Source: Marinomonas pontica (GTDB lineage: Bacteria > Pseudomonadota > Gammaproteobacteria > Pseudomonadales > Marinomonadaceae). From it: 64,000 bases of DNA. Each line of letters begins with the position of its first letter. Position 1 is the first letter of the stretch. A program made the translations under genes and the position numbers. Below, piece after piece: positions 20,322 to 30,543 of this stretch. Under the pieces are notes generated by a model that was not told where the DNA came from, did not search any database, and saw only the letters and a program-made list of their open reading frames with translations. The DNA is taken from contig NZ_JAODTL010000035.1 of the NCBI RefSeq assembly GCF_026191375.1, positions 1 to 64,000 of the forward strand, read 5' to 3'.

Positions 20322-20800
20322 CCAAAAATCTCCTTAATAGGCGCTTCGTAACGCTGCTTAATGGATTCAATCAGTTCGACTTCGTTATCCAAATGCAACG
20401 CGTGAATATACAACCAGGCTTTGTCTTTTGAGACCTCAGCACTAACGGTGCCTGGTGTTAGTGACACGGTACTGGCCAAAATAGTAATGCCTAAATCTGA
20501 GCTGATATTAATCGGAACAGCAACAAACCCTGGCTGTAGCTTTTTAATTGGACCAACAATCAACAAGGCGACTTCCACATTGGCTGTCACGATGTCTTTC
20601 ATTACCATCAGCACGTAGCGAATGGCCAACCAAGGTTTGAGTATCTTTGGATGCTCATCGCGCATGCCTGAGACGAGCCAAGGAATTGTGATCGCAAAAA
20701 AAGCCGCGAGAACCATGTGGCCCGCACTGACAGAGTTATTTAACAGTAACCACACGACAAAAAGCAGCACGCTGTGGAAAGGCATAGGGAATAACATCAT
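20315..20800 (-). CDS. mnhE: Mrp Na+/H+ antiporter subunit E
   Basis: 161 residues: two or three N-terminal membrane helices, then a cytosolic domain containing VALLIVGPIKKLQPGFVAVP and TILASTVSLTPGTVSAEVS, both typical of MnhE/MrpE. The start overlaps mnhD by 4 bp. Confidence 0.93.
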   Translation of the reverse strand: MMLFPMPFHSVLLFVVWLLLNNSVSAGHMVLAAFFAITIPWLVSGMRDEHPKILKPWLAIRYVLMVMKDIVTANVEVALLIVGPIKKLQPGFVAVPINISSDLGITILASTVSLTPGTVSAEVSKDKAWLYIHALHLDNEVELIESIKQRYEAPIKEIFGC

Positions 20801-22308
20801 TGGGCCGCTCCAGGTAAAAGTTGATAAGCAGAGGCGTGAATGTCGTGCAAATAACTGGCCGCTTGTTGCGTAAACGTTGTCATGTCACCGCCAAAGATAA
20901 CCAACACTGGAGACGCCAAAAGCAGCAATGCGACCCCTGCTATTTCCAGTTTCTTAGCGGGCTCGGCTTCCGCCGCAGCCGTGCCATTGTGTCGCCAAAA
21001 TAGCGTTGTTCCAGCTCGTGAAAATGTGATCAGAGCGGCAAGGCTGCCAAGTAGAATTAATGGCCATACCCACATGGTTTGAGTACTGGATTGGGTTGCT
21101 TGCAAAATCATGATTTTACCAACAAAACCAGAAAGGGGTGGCATACCCACCAAAGCCAAAGCCGAAATGGCAAACGCAAACCCTAATAATTTAGGCTGTA
21201 CAAAGGGGCGAGAGCGCACAAATCGATCTTCCGCCTTGCCACGCTGTCTCGCCATGATATCGGCAATTAAAAACAACGCCGCGGATGCCAATGTACTGTG
21301 TACCATATAATAAAGCGCCGCAGAGGTTGCCTCTTCGGAGTTTATCGCTGCACAAGCGAGCAAGCTACCACTGGACACAATGACCAAATTCGCGCTCAAG
21401 GTTTTAATGCTTGGGCTGGCAAAGACGCCAATGGCACCAATAGTGATAGTGAGTAAGGCCAAAGGCCACAGCCATGGCGTTGCAATATTGGCCAATTCAC
21501 CAGCGTGTTCTCCAAAAAGGACGGTGTAGACTCTGAAAATACTGTACACACCCACTTTGGTCATAATGGCAAACAAAGCCGCAACGGGAGCGGTAGCACT
21601 CGCGTAGGTTTTTGGTAACCAGAAGTGCATTGGCAGCATGGCGGCTTTTAGGCCAAAAACCACCAATAGTAACAGCGCCCCTGTTTTCGCCAATGTCGCT
21701 GTTTCGCCTTCTAGTTGGCCGACTTTTATCGCCATGTCAGCCATGTTTAATGTGCCTAACGTACCGTATAAAATCCCCAGCCCAAATAGAAATAAGCTCG
21801 ATCCAACAAGGTTGAGAATGACGTAATGCATGGTGGCTTGTGTTTTTTGTTTACCACCGGCATGGATTAGCAAAGCGTAAGAAGCGATCAGTAATACTTC
21901 GAAAAAGACGAATAAATTGAAAATGTCGCCCGTTAAAAACGCGCCGTTTATACCCATAATTTGGAACATAAACAAAGGATGGAAATAGGCACCGCCTTTG
22001 TCTTGTCCTGCTACCGCGTAAAGCATGACCGCGAATGCCAAAAAGGCGGTCAGTAATACCATCAAACTGGATACTTTATCGGCAACAAGGGCAATACCAA
22101 ACGGCGCTTGCCACCCACCCAGTGCGTAAAGTTGAACGCCTTCTGAATTGACCGTGTACAGCAAAACAGCGGAAGAGATGAGCAGAAACAACGTGCCCAC
22201 AACCGACGCAATACGCTGGGAATTGATATCTCGTGAGATGGGCGGCAACAACATGATTGCCCCAAATAACAAAGGAATCAGAATGGGAAAAATGCTCAGG
22301 TGTTGCAT
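20797..22308 (-). CDS. mnhD: Mrp Na+/H+ antiporter subunit D
   Basis: A 503-residue polytopic protein of the complex I NuoM/NuoN-like (proton-conducting) family, with about 14 membrane helices. Landmarks are FNLFVFFEVLLIASYALLIH, the conserved lysine helix GLKAAMLPMHFWLPKTYASA and TKVGVYSIFRVYTVLFG. One of the two large ion-translocating subunits. Overlaps mnhC by 13 bp and mnhE by 4 bp. Confidence 0.95.
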   Translation of the reverse strand: MQHLSIFPILIPLLFGAIMLLPPISRDINSQRIASVVGTLFLLISSAVLLYTVNSEGVQLYALGGWQAPFGIALVADKVSSLMVLLTAFLAFAVMLYAVAGQDKGGAYFHPLFMFQIMGINGAFLTGDIFNLFVFFEVLLIASYALLIHAGGKQKTQATMHYVILNLVGSSLFLFGLGILYGTLGTLNMADMAIKVGQLEGETATLAKTGALLLLVVFGLKAAMLPMHFWLPKTYASATAPVAALFAIMTKVGVYSIFRVYTVLFGEHAGELANIATPWLWPLALLTITIGAIGVFASPSIKTLSANLVIVSSGSLLACAAINSEEATSAALYYMVHSTLASAALFLIADIMARQRGKAEDRFVRSRPFVQPKLLGFAFAISALALVGMPPLSGFVGKIMILQATQSSTQTMWVWPLILLGSLAALITFSRAGTTLFWRHNGTAAAEAEPAKKLEIAGVALLLLASPVLVIFGGDMTTFTQQAASYLHDIHASAYQLLPGAAQ

Positions 22309-22673
22309 TTACGGTTTCCTCCTGACTGTTGAGCCGTGTCAGCGGGTGAGACGGGCAGCGTGCCATCAACATGATCATTGCCTAAATCGGCACGAGCGCG
22401 CATCGCAAGAATAACCGCGAATGCCGTCATCGCAAAACCAATTACGATGGCGGTTAGTACCAAAGCCTGAGGCAGCGGGTCACTGTATTGTTCAGATTCA
22501 CCCAATACCGCTGCGGCATTGAGCTTGAGTCTTCCGCTAGCAAACAAAAATAAATTGACCGCATAAGACAGCAGCGTTAATCCAATAACGACAGAAAAGC
22601 TACGGCCTCGCAATGCGAGAAAAATGCCGCAAGCGGTTAATAAACCAACGCAGAATGCGTATAAACCTTCCAT
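22296..22673 (-). CDS. mnhC: Mrp Na+/H+ antiporter subunit C
   Basis: A 125-residue NuoK-like subunit with three membrane helices and the family motif DPLPQALVLTAIVIGFAMTA. The hydrophilic C-terminus is somewhat long. Start and stop overlap the neighbouring subunit genes. Confidence 0.94.
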   Translation of the reverse strand: MEGLYAFCVGLLTACGIFLALRGRSFSVVIGLTLLSYAVNLFLFASGRLKLNAAAVLGESEQYSDPLPQALVLTAIVIGFAMTAFAVILAMRARADLGNDHVDGTLPVSPADTAQQSGGNRKCNT

Positions 22674-23350
22674 TAATCATGCTCCTTCTGAATCGGGCGC
22701 TCGCTGGTGGTTAATTGACCAAGATTGGCAAGAATCAACATGGTTGCTCCGACTACCGTCAGGTAAACGCCAAGATCAAATACCATGGCGCTGGCTAATT
22801 CGAATTTCCCAATCACGGGCAAATAGAAATAATCGAACCAAGAAGACAAGAAAGTGTGGCCAAAGACCCAGCTTCCTAAACCGCTTAGGGTGGCAATACC
22901 AATGCCCGATCCGATCATGATTTGGTAGTCCAACTTGATGCGTGTTTTTATCCATTCAACACCATGGGCTACATATTGTTGAATGATGGCAACCGAGGTA
23001 ATAAGTCCGGCGATAAAGCCACCGCCTGGCATGTTGTGGCCACGCAAGAAAATATACGCCGATACTAACAGCGCCAAAGGCAGCAAGCTCTGCGAAATCA
23101 CCGCTAACAAAATAGGGTGACGATCCTCAGACCATGCCAAGCCATTATCGTCACTGGACGGCATGTAAAGACGCATGCGTGCGATGAGTTTATAGATCCC
23201 CAGCGCGGCGATGCCCAATACCGTAATTTCTCCTAAGGTATCGAATCCCCGAAAATCCACCAGAATGACGTTCACAATGTTGGTGCCACCACCACCTGTT
23301 TTGCTGTTCTCGGTAAAGAAAGTCGAAATGGTGTCCAATGGGCGAGTCAT
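22673..23350 (-). CDS. mnhB: Mrp Na+/H+ antiporter subunit B, with an MnhA-tail-like N-terminus
   Basis: 225 residues. The C-terminal ~140 residues are a classic MnhB ([30 protein letters not shown]). The first ~60 residues ([38 protein letters not shown]) are the segment that usually ends MnhA or bridges fused A-B subunits. The ATG overlaps the mnhA stop as TAATG, so coupling is likely if the stop is real. A second small frameshift that split a fused mnhAB gene is the alternative. Confidence 0.88.
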   Translation of the reverse strand: MTRPLDTISTFFTENSKTGGGGTNIVNVILVDFRGFDTLGEITVLGIAALGIYKLIARMRLYMPSSDDNGLAWSEDRHPILLAVISQSLLPLALLVSAYIFLRGHNMPGGGFIAGLITSVAIIQQYVAHGVEWIKTRIKLDYQIMIGSGIGIATLSGLGSWVFGHTFLSSWFDYFYLPVIGKFELASAMVFDLGVYLTVVGATMLILANLGQLTTSERPIQKEHD

Positions 23351-25477
23351 TAGGGCGTAGCAAATAGTGCCAATGACACCCCGATCAGAGACGCCAATCC
23401 AAGATCACGCACCACGCGTCGTGGAGACGACTCTTTCGGTGTTTTCTGCGGTAAGAAGAACAAAGCCAAAATCAACAAAATGACCGTTACAACTTCAACA
23501 GACAATTGAGTCAGCGCTAAATCTGGCGCGGAGAATTGCGCAAAGGCCAATGACACAATTAAGCCCACAACCGACAAGGTCAACAGCGCAACGACGCGCC
23601 GTCTATGCCATATCACCGTCGCTAACGCTGAGATACACAACAATATTGCACACGTAATCGACAACGCATCAAGTGGGATTTCTGGACGCTGTCCAGCCGT
23701 TGTATTCAACTTCATTAATGATGACGCGGTCATAACGACTGACAACGCCAGCACACAGAAGATATAGCGCTGTAATGATCCGTTCTCCGTCATACTGATG
23801 ATGCGGCTGGCTTTGTTGACCAAGTATTGAATGACGCCTTCAAACACCATTTTAGGGTCGCTGGTAGGAAATTGCGCCTGGAACTTAAACAAATGTGAGC
23901 GGTTGTGGTACATATAAAGACCACCAATCAAAGCAATCACACTCATCAACAGAGGGAAGTTAAAGCCATGCCAAATGGCAAGACTGTAGGTAGGTGCTGG
24001 ACCATTTAACGTCGCACCCGCCGCTGCAAATAATAGATCGCCTACAACCAAGCTTGGGAAAATACCAACCAGCAAACAAAGACCCACTAATATTTCCACC
24101 GGAACTCGCATATAACGAGGCGGCTCATGCGGTGTTTTCGGCAAGTTAATGGGCTCACCATTAAAGAACACATCATGGATGAAACGGGTGGAATAAGCGA
24201 CGGCAAAGACTCCGCCCAGCGTTGCCAATACTGGAATAAACCAAGAGAGAGCCAAGAGAAGCTTGGTGCAGGGTTTCTGTGAAGAACATCTCCTTCGACA
24301 AGAAACCGTTCATCAATGGAACCCCCGCCATCGACGCCGATGCAACCATCGCCAATGTGGCTGTATAGGGCATGTATTTCCATAGGCCATTTAACTGACG
24401 CATATCGCGAGAGCCAGACTCGTGGTCAATAATGCCTGCCGCCATAAACAACGACGCTTTAAAGGTTGCGTGATTAATAATGTGGAAAATGGCGGCCACC
24501 GCGGCAAGGTCTGTTCCCATACCGAGTAGCAAGGTGATAAGCCCTAAATGACTGATGGTTGAGTTGGCTAAAAGGCCTTTTAAGTCGTGTTGGAACAGTG
24601 CGATATAAGCGCCCACCAAGAACGTCGCCAAACCAGTCAAGCTCACGATCAAAAACCACAGATCGGTATTGGCTAAAGCCGGATAAAAACGCGCCATCAA
24701 GAATATACCGGCTTTTACCATAGTGGCAGAATGTAAGTAAGCGCTGACGGGGGTTGGTGCCGCCATGGCATTGGGTAGCCAGAAATGGAAAGGAAATTGC
24801 GCTGATTTTGTAAACGCACCCAATAACACAAGCACCACAATAATAGGATAATTTGCACTGGCTTTTATGAGGTCGCCACTATCAAGCACATCTTGTAGGC
24901 TAAAGCTGCCCACGGTATTGCCTAAAATAAGCAAGCCAGCTAACAAGGCCAAACCACCGGCTCCGGTAATAGTAAGCGCCATACGAGCGCCTTTTCTGGC
25001 GTCTGTTTTGTGCCCCCAGAAGCTGATTAGCAAAAAGGAGCTTATGCTGGTCAGTTCCCAAAAAAACCACAGCTGGATTAAATTGTCAGACAGCACCACG
25101 CCAAGCATGGCAAACATAAACAGCATCAGATACGCATAAAACTTCCCGATGGAATCCTGAGCCGAAAGATAATAGCGCGCGTAAAGAATAACCAATAAGC
25201 CGATGCCCAGAATGAGAATGGCAAACAGTAATGCCAGACCATCTAAACGAAAGGCGAGCTCAAGTCCGATTGCGGGGATCCAAGGGACAGCGGCTTGAAA
25301 ACGCTCTCCTTGAAAAATATCACCGGCATGGGATAAGACCAAAAACAAAGTAAGGGCAGGCAAGGCCGCGGTCATGAATGCACATGCCGTCCGGCTGAAT
25401 CGAGCCGTGATATGGGGAATTAATGTGCCTAGCAGTGGAAGAAAAGGGAGCCAAATCAGGGAACTCAAGGGCAACAC
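23350..25477 (-). pseudogene. mnhA: Mrp Na+/H+ antiporter subunit A, one frameshift
   Basis: NuoL-like large subunit. The first frame (to about 24250) gives FFWELTSISSFLLISFWGHK, the key-lysine region GAFTKSAQFPFHFWLPNAMA and INHATFKASLFMAAGIIDHE. The second frame continues ALSWFIPVLATLGGVFAVAY, then membrane helices and the MbhD-like VEVVTVILLILALFFLPQ. One extra C near 24257 separates them; with it removed the protein is continuous at about 700 residues. The first GTG is at 25477, but TTG at 25468 has AAGGAG at better spacing. First gene of the mnhA-G operon. Whether the antiporter works depends on this frame being intact in the living strain. Confidence 0.88.
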
Positions 25478-25813
25478 TCCTTTCTAGTAAACGATAGTAT
25501 TATCTCAACGAACAGTGCGAGCATGGTTGTTATCCTAACAATCGGTCTCTTTGTGTAGTGTGTTAGTTTTCGCTTCAAGGCAAGCTAACAAGGCAGAACG
25601 TAATAAGCATAGCCTTTTACTAATTTAATCAATAGCCTAAAACCGTAATCATCAGAAAAAAACGCTGCTTGGTGTACGAATTAGTCAGAAGCTAAGAACG
25701 TAGAGTATCGGAAAAGTTCCGCGAAGTAAGGCGCAACACAAAGCGACTGAAATCACCCCCAGTGTGGTTCTTTGGCGATTTCAGTCGTGGGTGAATGGTT
25801 GAAGTCTATGGCG
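25478..25813. other. Intergenic region upstream of mnhA
   Basis: 336 bases holding the presumed mnh operon promoter and, near 25.75 kb, a hairpin at the end of the chemoreceptor gene. No gene or RNA family recognised. Confidence 0.45.
25743..25788 (-). terminator. Hairpin downstream of the CZB chemoreceptor gene
   Basis: Perfect 11-bp stem CGACTGAAATC/GATTTCAGTCG with a 22-base loop. On the minus strand a T-containing but imperfect tail follows, so it may be a weak terminator. Confidence 0.5.
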
Positions 25814-26902
25814 TTAGTGGTGTTTCACTTCTTCCATAAGGCTTTCAATGTGTACGACAACTTGCAAACTTGCTACTTCCATTTTATCTAATTGGGCGAG
25901 CATAGCGTGGGTGTCACCTTCTTTAGCTGCTTTGAGTGCTGCCCGTCCAGACTCATGAACGGTTTTGTGTGGCACTTCTATGGCTTTGAAACTGTTGGAT
26001 TTTTGGAAGTGGCGGCTGCCATACCCTTCGTAATACCATTTACCTAAACGACACTCGGTATGTAAATTGACCTCCTCATCGAATTTTTTCTTATCGATGC
26101 GATTGTAAACATCATTTTTCCAAACGGCATGATCCAACTTTACTGTGTTCAAAAAAGAGTGAGTAGCCGCTAGGCTGATTACTCGTTGCATGTGATTAGA
26201 GCGAGAGATGACATCGTCCACAACTTGGTCAATTTGAACCGAAGATGAGGAAATGTCCATCGCACTGACTTGGTTATTATTCACCATGCTTTTGATTTGA
26301 TCCGTCTGCAATATCACTTGCTTTACGAGCGTTTCAACTTGTTCGCTTGCGCTGTGGGTTTTTCCTGCGAGGTTACGAACTTCGTCGGCAACCACGGCAA
26401 AGCCGCGTCCAGCAGAGCCTGCTCTAGCGGCTTCTATTGCCGCATTTAATGCGAGTAAATTGGTTTGCGAGGAAATCTCTTGAATGCTTGAAACGAGCTG
26501 ACTAATGCCATTTGCTGTTTTATCAAGCACATTGGCAGCGCCCATGCTGTCATTGGCCTGCTCGTTGATTAGGCTGGCGCGTTCGCTCAATCGAGTTAAA
26601 GCAACACGTGTTTCGTCGAAAATATCATCCAGTTTAGCTAAGGCTACCCGTTCTTCGATGAGGCTTTCTGCGCTGTCTGCTAAGCCAAAGCGGATTGAGT
26701 TGAGCATCTCTCCACCGCGCAATTGATAACGAATTAGCTCTAAACTGTCGCCTGAATGATGTCTCGATGCATGCAATTCTTCCGTGACGGCATCGAGCTT
26801 CGCTTGGAGCGTTTGCATGGCTTGCTGATGGCTAGCGCGTTCGCTTTCTAATTGCAGAGTCAGTTTTTTTGCTTGTTGTTTTAATTGAGAGTTAAAAAAC
26901 AT
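25814..26902 (-). CDS. Cytoplasmic chemoreceptor with C-terminal zinc-binding CZB domain
   Basis: A 362-residue protein from the ATG at 26902 (a TTG at 26914 is the alternative). There is no membrane segment. The N-terminal third is coiled coil. The middle is the methyl-accepting signalling hairpin with the conserved tip [17 protein letters not shown] and [15 protein letters not shown]. The C-terminus is a chemoreceptor zinc-binding domain: [27 protein letters not shown] and [10 protein letters not shown] supply the His/Cys/His/His ligands. This is the TlpD-type arrangement. In relatives the CZB domain senses zinc or oxidants (family knowledge); the ligand here is unknown. The ring of highly conserved residues suggests normal CheA/CheW coupling. 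Confidence 0.92.
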   Translation of the reverse strand: MFFNSQLKQQAKKLTLQLESERASHQQAMQTLQAKLDAVTEELHASRHHSGDSLELIRYQLRGGEMLNSIRFGLADSAESLIEERVALAKLDDIFDETRVALTRLSERASLINEQANDSMGAANVLDKTANGISQLVSSIQEISSQTNLLALNAAIEAARAGSAGRGFAVVADEVRNLAGKTHSASEQVETLVKQVILQTDQIKSMVNNNQVSAMDISSSSVQIDQVVDDVISRSNHMQRVISLAATHSFLNTVKLDHAVWKNDVYNRIDKKKFDEEVNLHTECRLGKWYYEGYGSRHFQKSNSFKAIEVPHKTVHESGRAALKAAKEGDTHAMLAQLDKMEVASLQVVVHIESLMEEVKHH

Positions 26903-27051
26903 AAAGGGGTCCAATCCAGATATTGAAAAAGCTCAATAATTGAACGGACAGTGTATCGAATAAAGCATGGCTTGCCCGTGAGGGTAATCAAATTAAGGGC
27001 CATGAGTTTGTTGTAAAATGGTAACGAACTGTAAAAAGTGTATTGTTTTAC

Positions 27052-27089
27052 CTAAATAAAATGCCGCTCAAAGCAAATGAGCGGCATTT
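27052..27089 (-). terminator. Terminator of the Yip1-family gene
   Basis: Twelve-bp stem AAATGCCGCTCA/TGAGCGGCATTT, with TTTTATTT after it on the minus strand, 33 bases after the stop. Confidence 0.85.
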
Positions 27090-27122
27090 CTAGGGTGCTC
27101 CTGAAGGTGATGACAAAGTTTG

Positions 27123-27734
27123 CTATTGGAAGAAACGCCAGACAATACTGTGCTCCGACCCTAAGCTCCATAAAAGAACCACCGCAGCCAGTAGCGCCTC
27201 TAACACCAAAACCCCAATACCTAATGTCGTGCTTGAAAGAATAAAGCCCTGTTTATGACTGATTCCTAAGAAACTAGGGGTTCCTTTGTATAGAAGGTAG
27301 CCCGTGTACGCGACACCCATTACGCACGCCAATAAACACAGCCAAATAATAGGGTAAATAGCAAATAACCCACTCAGAAACATCGGCGTTGCTATGTAGC
27401 CTGCAAACACAATGCACTCTTGGCGGGGTGGACGGTTTTCGAAATTTCGTGCCATCCAATGAATAAGGCTACCGACCGCCGAGACCGCAACTAAAATCAG
27501 TGCATAGAACAAAACACCCAACCCCAAACCATCCATTAAAGACACTTTTATGGCTTCTTCACCGCCTAGTGTCCAGCCGAATTGCGTCGTCCCAATAAAA
27601 GTACTGACAACAGGAATGGTCGCCATCCATAAAACATGATGAAAGTACAAATGACTGACCGACTCATGCTCCTTGTTAATTTCTCGCCATTCTTGATCTG
27701 GATGATGAATAAGACCCCAAACATGATTGATCAT
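27123..27734 (-). CDS. Yip1 family membrane protein
   Basis: 203 residues from the ATG at 27734, which has GGGGGAA six bases upstream; the frame is open further up but without a credible start. The short N-terminal motif VWGLIHHPDQEWREI is the usual entry to the Yip1 domain in proteobacteria. Five hydrophobic segments follow (VLWMATIPVVSTFIG, FYALILVAVSAVGSLIHWMA, ECIVFAGYIATPMFLSGLFA, IIWLCLLACVMGVAYTGYLL and the C-terminal VLVLEALLAAVVLLW). Inner membrane; function unknown. Confidence 0.88.
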   Translation of the reverse strand: MINHVWGLIHHPDQEWREINKEHESVSHLYFHHVLWMATIPVVSTFIGTTQFGWTLGGEEAIKVSLMDGLGLGVLFYALILVAVSAVGSLIHWMARNFENRPPRQECIVFAGYIATPMFLSGLFAIYPIIWLCLLACVMGVAYTGYLLYKGTPSFLGISHKQGFILSSTTLGIGVLVLEALLAAVVLLWSLGSEHSIVWRFFQ

Positions 27735-27918
27735 GGATTCCCCCTTGCTGCACAAAGTGCGCATATTGGTTGTGGAAAAAGTCCTGATACAGCCACGCCC
27801 AAACAATAGTGGCTTATACACAGTATAGATGGATACGGGAAAAGAGAGGGAAAAGGTGATAACGTTTTTTTATAAGTGTTTTGCTGTTCAGACGAATTGG
27901 TTGTAAACAGAGAGGGGA

Positions 27919-27961
27919 AAACAACAGCCAAGAATGCAATATGGCGTCTAGGCTGTTGTTT
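27919..27961 (-). repeat. 11-bp inverted repeat beyond the lipoprotein gene
   Basis: AAACAACAGCC and GGCTGTTGTTT with a 21-base loop, just after the stop of the lipoprotein gene. Possible terminator with a weak T tail. Confidence 0.5.
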
Positions 27962-27970
27962 CAAATAGTG

Positions 27971-28618
27971 TTATTGGCAACTATAGTCTTCTGTCATTTC
28001 CACCGTGTAAGGTTTGTCGACTGGGTCGTTAAAGTTGGCTCGTAAAATGGCGTCTTTTGCCAAAAACTCGAACATCTTCCATTTTGAACACTCCTCATGC
28101 ATCACAGTGTTGCTTGAATCCAGAATAAGATTGCCCGCTTTATCCGTTAGCTTATATTGAAAAGTATAAAGGTTAGTGGGTGTTTCTACCTTGTCGTAGC
28201 CTTTCACGATAGGTTCCATAAAATGGCGGTAGCGCGTGTAGCAGGTTCTTGCGTTCGTAGTTGGGTTTCTATGGCAAACGGTATAAGGAGTATTCCGTTC
28301 ATTATTAAAAATAGGCACTTTCTTCGTTTCGGTGATTTCTTCCGAAGTAAAGTTAATCGCTAAACGATAGTCGGGATTGCTGGTGGAATCGGACACATTG
28401 CTAAACCCACGCTCTTTCAGCGCGTTCATAACATTGGCAATGTAGCGCTTGTTGGTCAACTGATCACCATCCTTATCCGGAACCACAGTAATGCTGGCCG
28501 ATTTATCGATATCGACAGTGGTGTCCACATTACTAACATTATGGCCCGACAGCTTCACATTAGATGAACAGCCCGCGAGAAACACTGAAAACAGCACCAA
28601 AAAAGAGAAAAACTTCAT
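27971..28618 (-). CDS. Putative outer-envelope lipoprotein of unknown function
   Basis: 215 residues from the ATG at 28618. A lipoprotein signal peptide is clear: MKFFSFLVLFSVFLAGCSS, with lipobox LAGC. The mature part is hydrophilic, with two cysteines in a short loop (TVCHRNPTTNARTCYTRYRH), another Cys near HEECSKW and one near the C-terminus, suggesting disulfides in the periplasm. The layout (KGYDKVETPTNLYTFQYKL and a C-terminal helix) loosely recalls DUF4136-type lipoproteins, but the assignment is not secure. Single gene. Confidence 0.8.
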   Translation of the reverse strand: MKFFSFLVLFSVFLAGCSSNVKLSGHNVSNVDTTVDIDKSASITVVPDKDGDQLTNKRYIANVMNALKERGFSNVSDSTSNPDYRLAINFTSEEITETKKVPIFNNERNTPYTVCHRNPTTNARTCYTRYRHFMEPIVKGYDKVETPTNLYTFQYKLTDKAGNLILDSSNTVMHEECSKWKMFEFLAKDAILRANFNDPVDKPYTVEMTEDYSCQ

Positions 28619-28804
28619 AACCCCGAACTCCATGGCGTACCAAACACAACAAATATCAGAACGATATCAAAGCACAAATTATCCACAAAACCGAGTCATG
28701 TCATTCGTCTTACACGCGTTTTTCAAAAACCTTACTGTTAAAAGGCGCAACTATGGAAGGCGTTTTGGTTAGCTGGTGGGCGAGAGAGTCGGTTGAAGGG
28801 GAGG

Positions 28805-28935
28805 AGACAATAAAAAACCACCCGAAGGTGGTTTTTTATATGACTTACAAACAGTGTGTCGTTTGTCTGTCGACTTCATTTAAAAAGTGCAAATTCTTTC
28901 AAAATCAAGCGCTTGATTGGTGGAGATGGGGTGAT
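28805..28935. repeat. Left direct repeat of the ssrA element (att-like)
   Basis: Nearly identical to 31643-31773 over its first ~90 bases (including a terminator hairpin, AAAAAACCACC-CGAA-GGTGGTTTTTT), then more diverged. It ends in TGGTGGAGATGGGGTGATTC, which resembles the 3' end of tmRNA/tRNA but is not followed by a gene body. With the right copy it bounds a 2.8-kb low-GC insert. Read as the displaced ssrA 3' end left by integration. Confidence 0.85.
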
Positions 28936-29027
28936 TCGAACCCTATATAAAACACCTTTAAAATCAGTAAGTTATTGATTTATAAGGATACATATACTGT
29001 ATGTTTGTACAGTTTTTTAGGCCCTTT

Positions 29028-29878
29028 TCAGTTGCCCTGTGTGTCGGTGGTGTGTCGTAATGTGAAAAACTTTTTATATGAACTTACTATAATTGCATAG
29101 GGGGACAGGGATAAAATTGTTAACGCGAAGGCTACTGCTTTAGATAGGTCGTATTTAAAGCCTTCTATATAAGTGTTGTAAGGGAATATGCTTATGGAGA
29201 ATAGTGGGGCAATGATTCCGAAGATGATTGGCATGCTGATTAGAAGGTAAAATATTTTTTTTGGGCGAGTTTCTCTTTCGTGTTGAGTAAGAGAGTTGTA
29301 TTCGTAAACCAAATCAATTGTATTTTCAAAACTATTTTTTCTGTCAAGAGCTTTTTCTATTTCTAATGAAATATAGTCTCTTATTTCTAAAATGGCATTT
29401 TTTTTATAATGTTCAAGAGTATTAATTATGTCACTAAAAACTTTGCTGTTTGATACTGTTTTTATATAGAATTCTAGTTGCTCTATATTTGAGATTATCT
29501 CTTGTAGATCACTCGGTTTTTTTTTGAATAATATATTTTCGTTTATATAATCTTGGTATATTAAGAAAAAATAAATTTCTTCATATGTTTCAAATATGAG
29601 ATCTGCTGTACTTTTGGTGTTTTTGTCTGTCTCGCATCCATCTATAGTTTTATCTAATAGTTTTTTTAATTCTTCAAAACTTACCTTGTCTCTTTTTCTG
29701 AATTTATCAACCTGTGTTTTTGTATTTATTATTTTATTTATACTTTTTTTAATATTTATTACAGTGTTGTTTTTTTGTCATTATAAAAAAAGTGTGTGGC
29801 TAATAAGAATGTTGAAATAAGTGCTAACACTCCAATGTTTATGGTTACTAATGTTGTAAATACTCCATTCTCTTCCAT
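29028..29878 (-). pseudogene. AT-rich membrane protein of the ssrA element, one frameshift
   Basis: Starts at the ATG at 29878 (AGGA seven bases before), nine bases after the integrase stop. The first 38 residues form a membrane anchor (TLVTINIGVLALISTFLLAT). At an A7 tract near 29774 the frame shifts; one more A would continue into a Lys/Glu-rich helical region (VSFEELKKLLDKTIDG, LEHYKKNAILEIRDYIS) of about 150 residues and two C-terminal membrane helices (IFYLLISMPIIFGIIAPLFS; AVAFALTILSLSPYAIIVSS). Whole protein about 283 residues. The open part alone is 29028-29312. Very low GC, unlike the flanks. No family recognised. Its place between integrase and attachment site is typical for cargo genes. 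Confidence 0.65.
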
Positions 29879-29886
29879 AAATAATC

Positions 29887-30543
29887 CTACATATTTGAAA
29901 GTGGGTTTAACCGTGTGGCTTCTTCTAGGAAGTCGGGCGATAGGTGTGAGTATCGCATGGTCATTTTTATGTCACTATGGCCGAGTACCTTTTGTAAGGT
30001 CAATATATTACCGCCGTTCATCATGAAATGACTTGCGAATGTATGCCTTAGAAAGTGGGCGGCTTGGCCTTTGGGTAGTTCGATTGATGTTCTTTTTAGG
30101 GCGCGCCTAAAGCTGGAAATGGAACCTGTAAAGATGTTATTCCCTCTGGTTAATTTCGCGTGCTCGTGGATTTCTTCAAACAGTTCTGGTTTGATCGGTA
30201 CGCTTCTATTTTTGCCGCTTTTTGTGCCAGTAAAGGTAGCTTGGTTATTTCTCACTCTTTGGACGGTCAGCCCCTCGGCTCTCCTCCAATGTACGCTCGG
30301 TGCTATGTATACTTTACAGATTAACGTTTCCCATAGCCCCATCAATTCAGAAAGGCGGCGCATGTCTTTGGGCTTTCCTAACCACGGTCTTTTATCGGCT
30401 TGGGTTTCATGCTGGGCAATGGTGTAGCGCATAAAGCGCTCCCACTCGCCTTTAGTTGGGAATGTCTTTAGATATGAGCGGCTAACACGACCAGCCACAC
30501 GGAAACGCACTTCATAGCCTGAACTTACCTTTTTAATAGCCAT
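29887..30543 (-). pseudogene. int: P2-type tyrosine integrase, internally deleted
   Basis: 218 residues where P2-type integrases have about 320-340. The N-terminal arm-binding part (MAIKKVSSGYEVRFRVAGR) and the C-terminal catalytic part are intact: FTGTKSGKNRSVPI, HFLRHTFASHFMMNGGNI (HxxR), GHSDIKMTMRYSHLSP (His and the nucleophile Tyr). Between MGLWETL and EGLTVQRV about 110-120 residues are missing, including the core-binding domain and the first catalytic arginine (the usual ATGARW reads APSVHW). The frame is open, so a protein may be made, but it should not recombine. Confidence 0.88.

Noticed and set aside
28917-28955. tRNA gene in the left repeat
   Set aside because: Only a 3'-end-like piece; no acceptor, D-arm or anticodon partner upstream.
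30071-30427. 118-codon frame opposite the integrase
   Set aside because: Shadow of the integrase gene in the opposite strand.
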